From positions 1,310 through 26,342 of the forward strand of contig JAHLWZ010000362.1 of the NCBI GenBank assembly GCA_020536535.1: a stretch of DNA of 25,033 nucleotides, written 5' to 3'. The notes beneath the pieces were generated by a model that was not told the DNA's origin, did no database searches, and saw only the letters and a program-made list of their open reading frames with translations. Shown one piece after another: positions 1 through 9,714 of this stretch (its first letter is position 1; every line of letters starts with the position of its first letter). This DNA comes from Pelomyxa schiedti. Its lineage: Eukaryota > Evosea > Pelobiontida > Pelomyxidae. A program made the position numbers and the translations under genes.

Positions 1-960
1 ATCGGCATTCGTTCGCTGAATTCCGCACAGCCGCGCGTGTGTGTATTGAATGTATGGGCCTCCTTTCATTACATCGCGGAAACACACCGTGCGGCGCCTC
101 AAACTGCAATACTGGAGGATGACAGCTGACACCCCAAGAATATCAGCAACCTAAAGCAGGATGAGGTGACACATAAAATTGGTATTTTGCACTTCGGGAA
201 AGTTTCTTCTTACTTTTTCAGGAGGAGGATTGTTGTAACCAAGCTCGGTCTGCTTTTCTGCACTTCTCTTTATTGTTTCACGCATCTCGCTCGCAATCTC
301 ATCCAGAAACTCCATCGCAGATTTCTGAACGTAATGAGTGCCTAGGGAAGGGAGAAAGGGGCGGTAACCATTCTCCCAGCTCTGCTCCTTAAAGATCCAA
401 CTAGCTCAACGGGGGTAATGGGTGCATCTCGCTACCCAATCAACAAAACAAAAAGTCGAAGTTGTACTGTGGCCGAGAGTCTTGCAAGTGCCAAAAGATT
501 CCCTCTTCTCAAATATTTCCGTCTGAATCATCTTGGTGACTGCCACTGGACGAATGTGGATGTTGATATACATTCCAATGGCATCGGCTTTTGCAATATA
601 GGTCCCAGGTTGAATCTGAGGGAGCGGGGGAAAAACAGACCCAAGTTAAATCACAATGTGTGGGGCCATCACAAATTGGTAATCTCAATGGGCCATTTCC
701 GAGCCACAAGAGCAGGGTGTTGTTCTGCTGGAAAAGTCCCCGTGCACCTACACACAACAGAGAGAAGAGTCAGAGAGATATAAGTTAAGTTATAACTAAC
801 GTTTACAGCACACACACGCACACGCAGTCAGTCAGAGCTGCTGTCGACGCACAACGCACAGCGCTACCTTGTTGCCCGGAGCAACGACACAATTGTGGTG
901 GTTGCTGTTGTGTGTGTGGCCCCGTCGCCCGCCGTCATGCTCGTCGTCGTGCTCAACAGC
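1..960 (-). pseudogene. Truncated, frameshifted duplicate of the ArgRS-like gene
   Basis: This stretch is a nearly collinear copy, in the same orientation, of the ArgRS-like gene further right. Bases 1-445 match about 5705-6215 and bases 446-950 match about 7390-7960. The intervening 1.17 kb, which in the intact copy carries exons 4-7 and most of exon 8 (HIGH region, catalytic core), is missing. Further damage is visible. A 38-nt deletion lies in the exon matching 7641-7742, where GACTTT is joined directly to TTCCAGC, and 38 is not a multiple of three. One base is inserted at the ACCCATTACCCCC stretch near 405-425, which creates a frameshift and an early stop. About 60 nt that span an intron and exon edge near 75-80 are lost. 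The copy runs off the window at base 1, so the equivalents of exons 12-13 lie outside. The plus-strand open frames here are antisense shadows. A functional product is very unlikely. Confidence 0.85.
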
Positions 961-1025
961 CAGCTGCCCCGCGATCATCGGCACCGAGGATTCGGTGAAG
1001 ATCACAAGTTAAGCTTCTCTGTTTA

Positions 1026-3596
1026 TTATGATGATGAGAAAAGGATGGTGATGATGGAAAGGAGAAGTGAGGTGCAGAGGATGATGATGAGGTGGTGGTG
1101 CTCAGCGAGGAGGTGACACAGGAGAGGTGTGCGTTGTAGGGGAGGTTGGAGGGCGTGCCTGGAACTGGCTTTCCACGCCGCACCAAAACGTGAGTTGTTC
1201 TGGGAATGGTGGTGGTGGTCACCGAGTGTGAGGCCATAAAACTTGCTCTCTGTGTAGTTAACCAAGTGAGGGCAGCGGTCCAGGAGTGGCGCGAAGTGCC
1301 TCTTTATCATCGTGGCGTCAATGGCTGGGTGGTAATGTTCCAGAAGTAGCTTCCATCCTGCAAGGTCAATGAGGTAGGAAGAATATGGTGCCCACTCCCT
1401 GGTCATTTCCACAATCTGCTGAATGTTGGCAAAAACCAGGTGGTGGTGGGCTGAAAATTAGAACAAGGCGATACACACATCTTCCAGGGGGATGTAAAAG
1501 GTCTCAATAAGCCATTGTGCACATCTGTTTTTGCTCCAGGATAACAGCTTGAACAACAGGCTGTTGTTGTTGCGTCTGATGTGGTCGTTGTATGAAAGCC
1601 CAAACTTGGAAACCAGCCACTTGACTGTGTTGCTGTGAATTTCATCCATCTCTAATGCAGAAGAAGTCAGGCAGCGTGCAACAGCCTCCGTCATCCACCG
1701 TTCTGAACTGCAACAATTGGTGCCCTCAATCCCTCCAAAGAACCTTTCCAAAACATCTGGGGCCACCACGGTGAGCCCAGCCACCATTTTCTCATACAAC
1801 TCTGGGTCACTTTGTGGGTGAAAATGAGTGAATGTCTCCAACATAAGCTGGATGTTGCTGATGGACTTACTGTACAATGCACATGCAATTGCGTCTTTGA
1901 TGATTCTCGCTTTTATCTCTGAAGGGTGGCTGAGATGCTGAAGGAGCCACTTCAATCCAGAAGTTTTCGTTGTACAAAGTGCAATCAAAGTATCTTCAGT
2001 GCAACGTTTGCTGGGATTGACAACAGAATCCATCAAGTGGAAGGTACCCTCCAACCAATCTGCCACTTCAGTGTTCCCAGAAGCAAGTGATTTCACAAGT
2101 GCCTTGAGAAAGTGGGACGGTGAGAGTGTGGGTGCAACTTGGGGGTAAAGCCACCTGGCCAGGGATGAACCTCGTTTTGGTGATGTGGCACATGATGAGA
2201 AAAACGTTTTTCGTGTTGGTGTGAAGCCCCTCTCTGTGATCAGCCACTTCACAAGATTTATATCACCAGTCTTTTTGCAGAACCTGTTAATCTGATTTTT
2301 CTCAGTGTCAACCACTGTTACCACCCACCGCACAACCTCTTGACTCTTGACATCACTCATTGTCCACTCACTTACTCCAGTCGCACGGATGGTGTCTTCC
2401 AGCCATTTGCAAACTTCCAGTGTGCTGTGCTTGTTGCTGAGCAGTGCGTGTTTGAAGTCATTTCTGTTGATGTGCACTGGGAAGTTGGCCTCACACCACT
2501 TCACATTTTCAGGGCTCCCTCCTCGTGCACACCAATCCACCACATCCAGGAGATCCTTCTTTGGGAGGGAATTCCTCAAGTCAAACTGATCTAACATCCA
2601 TTTGGCAACCTCCATCTTCCCGCAAAACAGGGAGAAACCCAGAGGGCCATGCATCCAAGGGGCATCATCCCTCGTGATTCTGAGCACAGAAACAAGCCAC
2701 CTTGCAACGCTCACGTGGCCAGAACCAAAGGCGCGCTGCACGAATTCAGTGTTCCCACAGGAAGCCCTCATGTACTCCCTCACCCTTTCCCTCAGTCCAC
2801 TCACAACCTCATCAACTCCCATTGCCGCCACATCCCCATCACCACCTTCTTCCCTGCGCTCGCAGATAGTCTCACCACTACAGCGCCAATTGCAGTACTT
2901 CTTCCACCCCGCCACACACCTTCCATCCCACAACAGAGGCAACGATGTGTGCACCCTGGTTGCGCCACCTCCTCCAGCAGGTGATTCACAGGCACCGCCA
3001 GGTGCATAATAACCACCACAATCACCACCACAGTCATCGCCAAACAAGCTGCGGGCAGCAGCGAGGTGGCCACCAACACACAGCCCCACCATCACAGCAG
3101 CCACCTCCTTCACAACCAACCTCACATCCTTGTATTTATTGTTCTTCTCCTCCTCCTCCTCCTCCTCGTGCTCCCTCTGGTGTTCCTGATACCCCTGATG
3201 CTCCTGGGCACTGTGGGCCCCCGTGTACCTGTGGTTGAGCATCCACGCCACGCAGCGCGGCGCGTTGAGCTCCCCCGCGCCGCTGACGGCGGAGTATGTG
3301 CCGACGCCACCAGCAGGCGCGTCTGCCGCGAGGAGCACGCGGGAGCAGCACAGCGCCACGAGCGGGAACATGGCCTCGGCGACGCGGAGCAGGTCGCCCT
3401 GCGAGGGGTTGCAGTAGTAGTAGTAGTTGGAGTAGTAGTCGTCGTCGTAGTCGGCGTCGTCGGATCCGGGGCTCCCCAGCCACCCTGGAGTGACCACCAT
3501 GTCCCACACCACGCGTGACACTCCGAGGACGTGGAGGAGATCTGCTGCGTGTGTGGCGGCTGTTGTTTGTTGTTGAACAACGGAGGTGGTGTCCAT
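1026..3596 (-). CDS. Ankyrin-like W-L repeat protein (two exons proposed)
   Basis: A continuous frame of 712 codons starts at 3596 and runs to a stop at 1458. It begins MDTTSVVQQQ, carries acidic and Tyr-rich low-complexity stretches (DDADYDDDYY and a run of seven Glu) and then at least ten degenerate repeats. Each is built around a W-L core preceded by a hydrophobic helix: VARWLVSV, VAKWMLDQ, VCKWLEDT, LVKWLITE, LARWLYPQ, VADWLEGT, LKWLLQHL, VKWLVSKF, AQWLIETF. These resemble the ankyrin-like repeats common in amoebozoan and giant-virus proteins, which act as protein-binding surfaces. The stop at 1458 may not be the true end. Removing a 24-nt GT-AG segment (1451-1474, with TTCTAATTTTCAG at its 3' side) joins the frame to 1026-1450 and gives about 848 aa. 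The added part continues in the same style (LAGWKLLLEHY, IKRHFAPLL). The last roughly 40 residues are low complexity and the exact C-terminus is unsure. Partners are unknown. Confidence 0.75.
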
Positions 3597-4206
3597 CGCT
3601 CGAAAAAGTGATCCTTAGTTGAAACCAACTTGTGTGAAAGTGATGACTTCCCGAAAAAGGGAAGCGCGTGTCGGCATTGCGTCCACACTCCCCGTGACGA
3701 ACTAGCACTCACACTTGTTGATAGGGACATGAGGTCCACTGTTGCTTGCTGCTGGGGCAACCTTTCTTTTTCCAAGTGGAAAACCAGACCACCAACCCTT
3801 AGGAGATAACGAAAATGACAGTGTTCCAGTCTATTGTGTTAGCTTCTGTGGGAAGAGAATAAAGCCCCACAGGGGAAAAAGAACGAAAGAGAGTAAGAGT
3901 GTAAAGGTTCTCTTGCTTGTTCTTGTGCTTGTGTTGCACGTGTTCAAAGGATAATTAATTTTGGTGTGGTTAGCTTCGGAGCCACACTGTTGTCCAATTC
4001 TCAGTCAAGATTACCTTAGAATCAATCACCACTGCAGTCTGCATTAGTGTGTTCTGTGTCTCATAAGATCGTTGCTGCCTTATTCCAGTAATTCCATCAA
4101 GCCTGCATTGGATCTTGAGAATCGAGATTCAGACAGAGTCCACAGAGTGTCCATAGAGCTAAAGCTCGTGTACTTGCAAGTACAATTGATTATTTTATAA
4201 ATTAAT

Positions 4207-4246
4207 TAGGAACCTTGTAGGAACCTCGTAGGACCTCGTAGGAGGG
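4207..4246. repeat. Short imperfect tandem repeat (CCTYGTAGGA units)
   Basis: Three to four imperfect copies of a unit of about 10-13 nt follow one another (GGAACCTTGTAGG, AACCTCGTAGG, ACCTCGTAGG, then AGGGCCTCG). It looks like a small minisatellite in noncoding sequence and no function is inferred. Confidence 0.6.
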
Positions 4247-5015
4247 CCTCGCACGGGCCCCCATCTGCCGTTTGGCGACCCCCGTCTCTCGCTGCGTGCC
4301 CTGTGCTTGGTGATGAAAAATTTTTTTTTGTTTTTATCATTTGCCTCCCCCCCATGGTTGTAGTGCCCTTTTCCAAAAATCCTTGTTGGTAGTTTTGATG
4401 CTTTTACAGCCAAATAAAGGTCAAGAGTCATTGAGACACTGAGAGAAAGCCATAGATGTGGTCTTACATCATTTCAATGCAATGTACATTGAAACCCTTT
4501 TTGGGGGGTGTTCCCAGTAGTGTGTACTTTTCAGTGTGGAAAGTACTCCCGTTTTCTCTGTGGGGCACACTTGTGGGACCGAAAATCAACAGGATCTCAG
4601 GTTTGGTGTGTGTGGTAGTGTGGCGGCTCTCACTTATGAGAGAAGAGCAGGACATATGGCACAAGAAGAAGAAACGCAGTCTCCCCAGAAGGTTGATCAA
4701 GTTTCAAGTGTATTGTGGATCTGATTTCCCAAGGCCAGCGACGCACGTCATCATCGGCTTGGGATGACAATAGCAGCAACATCACATCCGACAAAACCAT
4801 TGCGGCGACAACCCATAAGTTACCTGGCGCAGCGGGTGGGTGGCACGAGTAACACAACAACAAGAACAATGCCATGCAAAAAAGGAAAAAGTGAAGGGTA
4901 TATATATTCCACATTGCCCTGCAAATATATTTATCTCCATGTGTATACCGATATATACCCTGCATATGAAACAATCAAACAAACCTTGGCAGAAGAAGCT
5001 CTCGGACTTCCTTCT

Positions 5016-5222
5016 CTACCTTTGTATTTGAGGGAATGTAAGTGTTACTTCTGTACCATCTACCCCAATGACCTTCCTGCCGTAATGGCTGTTGGAATTA
5101 TCTGCCCAGGCAATGTGCAGAGGGCTGCTGAACCTTTTGGTCACCCTCAGTGTCTGTGGAGCAAGGATATTCCTACACTCAGATGGCTTGTTTGTTTCCT
5201 TCCCCATCCAAAACTTTTTCAA
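5016..5222 (-). other. Unclassified open frame, possible exon or element remnant
   Basis: A 68-codon frame without introns has a fairly protein-like composition and contains the string VIGVDGTEVTL. This faintly recalls the first-Asp region of Harbinger/IS5-type DDE transposases, where (V/I)G(V/A)IDGTE/H occurs. No second or third catalytic acid, terminal inverted repeat or target duplication could be found nearby, and neighbouring frames do not extend it. It may equally be chance. No function is assigned. Confidence 0.15.
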
Positions 5223-5242
5223 ACATCATAGGTATTACTTAT

Positions 5243-7999
5243 TTACATGAAGTGCAAGGGGGTGATGCCGAGGAGCGCGAGTCCGTTACCAATGACGATC
5301 CGTGCAGCCCAGAATAACAGCATCCTGGCCTCAGCAATCTGTTTGTTTGTTAATGTGTGGGATTTGATTGATGGTGGATGAGAGAGGAGAGGAGACAGTC
5401 TCACGTTCTGTTCTTGGCCTTTGACCATAAGAACCGGGAAAGCCACTCTGACTGCATGTGCGAGTTTGAAGAGGTGGTGGACAAGGGGGCATGGATCCAA
5501 CTGTTCAAAGCATGATCGCACCTGTATTGAAATTTATTATTATGATAATGATTCTCCAACACCAGAAAAGAGATCGGGGTTGTAAACCAGAAACACACAA
5601 ACATACATACCACTTCCGGGTATTTGGCAAGAAGAACGGCGACATGAGATGCCTCCGGCTCGGAAAGAAGGTGAAAGTCAACGGCGTTTGTAACTCTCAC
5701 TCTGTCGGCATTCGTTCGTTGAATTCCGCACAGCCGCGCGTGTGTGTATTGAATGTATGGGCCTCCTTTCATGACATCGCAGATTGAGCTGTCATTACTC
5801 TGGGTTTTTTTTGTGAGATAATGTCACCTCAGTCGGGTACTAAGAAACACACTGTGCGGCGCCTCAAACTGCAATACTGGAGGATGACAGCTGACACCCC
5901 AAGAATATCGGCAATCTAAAACAGGAGGAGGTGACACGTAAATTGGTATTTTGCACTTCAGGAAAGTTTCTTCTTACTTTTTCAGGAGGAGGATTGTTGT
6001 AACCAAGCTCGGCCTGCTTTCCCGCACTTCTGTTTATTGTTTCACGCATCTCGCTCGCAATCTCATCCAGAAACTTCATCGCAGGTTTCTGAAAGTTAAT
6101 GAGTGGATGGGAATTGCGCCAGCAGGAGGTGGGGAGGGAACCACTATCCCAGCTCTGGTCCTGAAAGAACAAACTCCCTCAACGGGGATGTGGGTGCATC
6201 TCGAAACCCAATCACATTTCATCAGTTCCAACACCTGCAAGTCAAATGATATACATACAACAACGAGTTAATTTCTTCAAGACTCAGACGAAAAGCCGCA
6301 CGTACTTTGAACATTTGCCGGAAGTGCAGCGTTTGGCAAGTTGAGTTGGTAACGTAAAACATCTTGTCAAAGGAATGGGTCTCCCAGCGCTGGACTGCAC
6401 TGGCTAAATCACGAATCATATACAAGGTTCTTCCATTTCTTTTTCTCAGTACAACCTCTCCAAGTTTTTGTGCCTTTCTTTTGAGTTATTTGCGTGCAAC
6501 TATATTAGTGCCTGTGCATTTGTTGTTTGTTGTTGTTGCCAGTGATGAAGAAAAGGAGTAGTAGTAGGTAATATCGAGAAAAACCTTAACATACATTGAG
6601 GTCAACAACTTGGGCACCTTGTTTTTCAAAAGTGAGGTTGTGTTCACGCAATCTCTGCTCCAGCAAGGATAATCTCGCAGGAGAACACATTTCAGACTCT
6701 CCACTCCATACATCAAATGTGACATTCAGACGTTTATATATCTGTTTTTTTTTTTTTTAAATGTTTGAAGCATTGGGAACAGAGTAGATGCGTGCCTGTC
6801 TCGGCTCTACCACAAGGTGATCAGTCAAGTGCTTCCATAAACCAAGAGCTTCGGCATCACCTTTTTTGGATGGGTGTGTGAGTTTCAGACCAACCCCCAA
6901 CTCCCAGTTTGACACACCATCCTCCATCTGCTTGAAAACAGCAGAATCATCCATCGCTTCTCCCCAATTAGTTTCCCTGGGTATAAGATAGGTGTCAGTC
7001 AAATGTTTGACTGGATTCCGGCTCAGTTCTTCCTCAGATCCGTATTTCTTGAATCCAACTGTCAGTCCCGCTATTTATAAAAGAAATAAGAAGAAAGCAA
7101 AGGCAAAACGCCAGTGAAAGGAGAAAAGGAACACTCACTCACCAAACGGCGTTCCCCAATCTCCCAGCCAGTTCATGGAGAGAACGTTGAAACCAAAGGC
7201 CACGTGTATGTTCTTGATGAAATTACCTACAATCGTTGATCTCAGGTTACAAGTGTCAAAGGTCTTATTGATGTTCGGGGAGCTGAATTCCACAATCACA
7301 TTTTTTCCTCAAACTCAAATTAGGGTGACGATGGTTGTCGTGTAATTAATTTAATTAACCCCCTTCCCACAAGAAAAGGAAAATCAGAACAACAAAACAA
7401 TAAATCAAAGTTGTAATACCGTGGCCAAGGGTTTTCCAAGTGCCAAAAGATTCCCTCTTCTCAAATATTTCAGTCAAAATCATCTTGGTGACTGCAACTG
7501 GATGGACGTGGATGTTGATATACATTCCAATGGCATCGGCTTTTGCAACATAGGTCCCAGGTTGAATCTGAGGGAGCGGGGGGAAAAACAGACACAGATA
7601 AAAATCACAATGTGTGGGGCCATCACAAGCTGGGACTTACCGACGCAGCCCATTTACGAGCCACAAGAGCGGGGTGTTGTTCTGCTGGAAAGTTGTCAAA
7701 TTTAGCCAACTTGGCGACTGGAACCGCAAAGTCCCCATGCACCTACACACACCCACAGAGATTATTAATACGCCCATAAGTTATAACTACCGTTTACAGC
7801 GCACACGCACACGCACACACGCTACCCTGTTGTGTGGGTACACAATGGCCCGGAGCAACGACGCCATTGTGGGATGGTCACTATCATCAGCCTCGCCGGT
7901 GGCTGTTGTGGGCACGCGGCCCGGCGTTGCCGTCCCCGACGACGACAACAGCAAGGCGCTGGCCAGGTGCCCCGCGATCTCGCGCCTCACCGCGTCCAT
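5243..7999 (-). CDS. Arginyl-tRNA synthetase-like protein lacking the HIGH and KMSKS signatures
   Basis: Thirteen exons can be chained in frame: 7999-7826, 7742-7641, 7567-7420, 7307-7143, 7070-6811, 6741-6595, 6455-6306, 6234-6145, 6088-5978, 5915-5853, 5799-5611, 5521-5405, 5338-5243. All phases close, giving 603 aa, close to yeast cytosolic ArgRS length. Visible landmarks in order are the N-terminal tRNA-binding domain (HGDFAVPVAKL, IGMYINIHV), the class I core entry (NVIVEFSSPNI), MNWLGDWG, VGFKKYGSEEEL, LNVTFDVWSGES, LYMIRDLASAV, and the anticodon-binding domain (GPYIQYTHARLC, FHLLSEPEA, FKLAHAV, KGQEQ) ending in ITPLHFM. The HIGH tetrapeptide (HAGH in ArgRS) reads DTCN at residues 159-162, and the KMSKS-equivalent loop (MSTRKG) reads FRTRAG near 406-411. 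Aminoacylation is therefore unlikely, and a regulatory or tRNA/arginine-binding role is inference. The start at 7999 was chosen by length; in-frame ATGs exist upstream as far as 8122. The donor of exon 8 (6145 or 6142) is uncertain. Confidence 0.85.
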
Positions 8000-8300
8000 G
8001 GGCACCCCCACGGCCACGGCCCCAGGCAGCTCTGCCCGACTTGGGGTGACACGCCGCCGCTCCTCCATCCTCGCCGCCGCCGTGGTTGTTGCTGTTGCTG
8101 TTGTGCTTGCGGGTGCATACATCGCCGTTCGACGTTCGACGCCGATGATGAAGCGGACTCGGAATTACGGTAATATTCTTGGACAATCACTGGACAGGGA
8201 GTCCCATAGTTAAATATTTGCTCATGGCACGACACCTGTCCGTCCTGTGCCAAGGGCTGATCATCAAAAGTGTTTGGGGTTACACGAAACCCTCAGGGTA
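8000..8300. promoter_or_regulatory. Divergent intergenic region (presumed bidirectional promoter)
   Basis: The ArgRS-like gene (minus) and the first orphan gene (plus) start back to back here, so both promoters must lie in this roughly 0.3-kb stretch, or in 8123-8246 if the longer alternative starts are used. No TATA box or other motif can be assigned with confidence. Confidence 0.4.
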
Positions 8301-9515
8301 ATGAACGGGGCCGGCGCCGTCCGTTCCTCAGTATCGCTTCGTAATCGTAGCGAGCACCGTGTTTATGATCAGATTGACGCGAGGATGCAGTTCGTTTCGT
8401 TTGCTGCCGGAACACTTGTGGGACGGTGCGGCGGCAACTGGTCCGTGGTCTCGGTTCTCTCTCCGCCGTTGTTGGCGCTCATCGGCGAGTGGGTCGTGTT
8501 TCCTCATCTCTGCGCTGTCGTGCTCCTGGCTGGCCCTTATGGGATACCCCCCACGCAGCACGTAATGTTCACTTTGTCACCAACCCTGGGCCTCGTTGAT
8601 TACCCTTCTGTGGTCGACTTTGGGCTGATGAATCGTTTCCGTGGGTGGGTTGGCCCGAGCTGTTCTCGTCCGCTTCATCCTAGTAATGATCATTATGGGT
8701 CACGTGGGTGCTGGCGATTCGCTGTTGTAAACGATGGTGGCTCTGGATTGGGTTACAACATCAGTGTTATTGACACAGGGAATGGGGCAGCAGAAATCAT
8801 CACGAAGAATAGAATGAGCATGTCTGACATCTGGAAGAACAACTGGAAGTGGGGTGTGCTTGTTGACAACAAGCACAGGGCAATGACACTGTGGAACTTT
8901 GAACTTCTGTTGGGCTCCGAATGTTGTGGTGTGAGGGAAGCGAATGGAACGATGGATCTGCCATGGAGTGTGTCATCCTTTGCTTTTGATGGCACTGATT
9001 TCATGGTTTTCATGCTGAATCCCACTGACGAACAAGCAAGCTTCTCCCGCAGTCAGAAACTGGTCACTGTGGACTTGCAGGCCAGTTGGGAGCAGCAAAG
9101 AGTTGTTGTCACAGGCTCACCAACGCTGTTTATTGGAGAAGCTGGAGCAATCTGGTGTTGGCGTGGGAATGTGTACACAACAACCCGGGATGGGTCGCTG
9201 TGTTGCATTACCACTGGCCAAGTCACAACGTCCCACAAGGGAAACCAGGTGCTGAACCCAATTGGTGGCCCATACTTCTCAACCAAGTCGTTTTCCTGCT
9301 TTCCAAAGGAGGTCTACAGCGTTGAGGAACCAACAAAGCTGTGCCACAGGCACAAAGTTGACCGCGGATCAATACATTTGGCTCATGAGCTTGGCGTGAG
9401 GGACCCAGGCTGGGCCAAGAAGAACAGATACTTTGAAATTGTTGATGCTGTTTCTGGATCGTCTGTCTTCAAGATGAGAATCGAGGGCGACTTCTGTGTT
9501 TCAAATCTGTGGTGA
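8301..9515 (+). CDS. Uncharacterised protein, member of a locally duplicated family (copy A)
   Basis: A single uninterrupted frame encodes about 404 aa from the ATG at 8301; an in-frame ATG at 8247 would add 18 residues that have no counterpart in the paralog. It shares roughly half of its residues with the minus-strand gene 9715-10944, including YDQ-DAR-QFVS, GRCGG, LSP-LL-LIG, FT-SPTLGLVD, FRGWVGP, SVIDTGNG, NRMS-SD-W, KWGVLV, MTLWNFE, LV-VDL-A-WEQQ, VYTTT-DGSL-CI-TGQ, PIGGPYFS-KS, EVYSV-EP and a C-terminal FKMRI-G. The spaced aromatic and Gly-Asp-Gly-rich segments hint at a beta-propeller-like fold after a short helical N-terminus, but this is only an impression. No signal peptide, membrane segment or catalytic motif is seen. 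Function is unknown. An AATAAA at 9672-9677 could be its polyadenylation signal. Confidence 0.8.
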   Translation: MNGAGAVRSSVSLRNRSEHRVYDQIDARMQFVSFAAGTLVGRCGGNWSVVSVLSPPLLALIGEWVVFPHLCAVVLLAGPYGIPPTQHVMFTLSPTLGLVDYPSVVDFGLMNRFRGWVGPSCSRPLHPSNDHYGSRGCWRFAVVNDGGSGLGYNISVIDTGNGAAEIITKNRMSMSDIWKNNWKWGVLVDNKHRAMTLWNFELLLGSECCGVREANGTMDLPWSVSSFAFDGTDFMVFMLNPTDEQASFSRSQKLVTVDLQASWEQQRVVVTGSPTLFIGEAGAIWCWRGNVYTTTRDGSLCCITTGQVTTSHKGNQVLNPIGGPYFSTKSFSCFPKEVYSVEEPTKLCHRHKVDRGSIHLAHELGVRDPGWAKKNRYFEIVDAVSGSSVFKMRIEGDFCVSNLW

Positions 9516-9714
9516 GAATATTGAGGAATAGCCAGTTTTCTTCCTGTGATTATTTAAAACCAGAAACTAAAGGGAAACCTTGCACCCCAGACAGTGACAT
9601 AAAACTCATCTAAGCTAATTTCAAACAATACAGCAGTATTGTTTGAAGAGGTGCACTTTTTAGAAGAGGTGAATAAAACCACTACTTACTTTTTTCACTC
9701 TGCAACTTACTCAC
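9516..9714. other. Short convergent 3' spacer between the two orphan paralogs
   Basis: Only 199 nt separate the two stop codons, so both 3' UTRs and polyadenylation sites must fit here or overlap. AATAAA occurs on the plus strand at 9672-9677, about 157 nt after the copy A stop and close to the copy B stop. A short inverted element, CAATACAGCAGTATTG, lies around 9627-9642. Confidence 0.6.

Larger units (their letters stand above)
3597..5242. other. Intergenic stretch without a convincing gene
   Basis: About 1.65 kb lie between the start of the ankyrin-like gene and the 3' end of the ArgRS-like gene. It contains homopolymer runs (T near 4320, C near 4348, G near 4501), AT-rich TATATA blocks at 4905-4965 and a small imperfect tandem repeat near 4207-4246 (units like AACCTCGTAGG). 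The open frames here are short, unlike any family I recognise and on both strands. One minus-strand frame (5016-5222) looks slightly protein-like and is listed separately. The first few hundred bases left of 5242 should hold the ArgRS-like 3' UTR, and those right of 3596 the promoter of the ankyrin-like gene, but no clear signal was identified. Confidence 0.6.

Noticed and set aside
418-783. Plus-strand 121-codon open frame
   Set aside because: It lies antisense to the ArgRS pseudogene, and the matching frame at 7421-7705 is antisense to a real exon. The similarity is inherited from the duplicated DNA, not evidence of a plus-strand gene.
2602-3518. Several plus-strand frames opposite the ankyrin-like gene
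   Set aside because: They are composition shadows of repetitive codons (His, Pro, Val runs), with no domain and no conservation of pattern.
4456-5231. Overlapping short frames on both strands in the intergenic stretch
   Set aside because: Low-complexity or AT-rich translation, no family resemblance, no convincing splice links to each other.
5243-7999. Calling the ArgRS-like gene a pseudogene
   Set aside because: All thirteen exons stay open with matching phases and GT-AG edges, and conserved blocks outside the active site are well kept. Decay alone does not explain this, so it was annotated as a coding gene with lost signatures.
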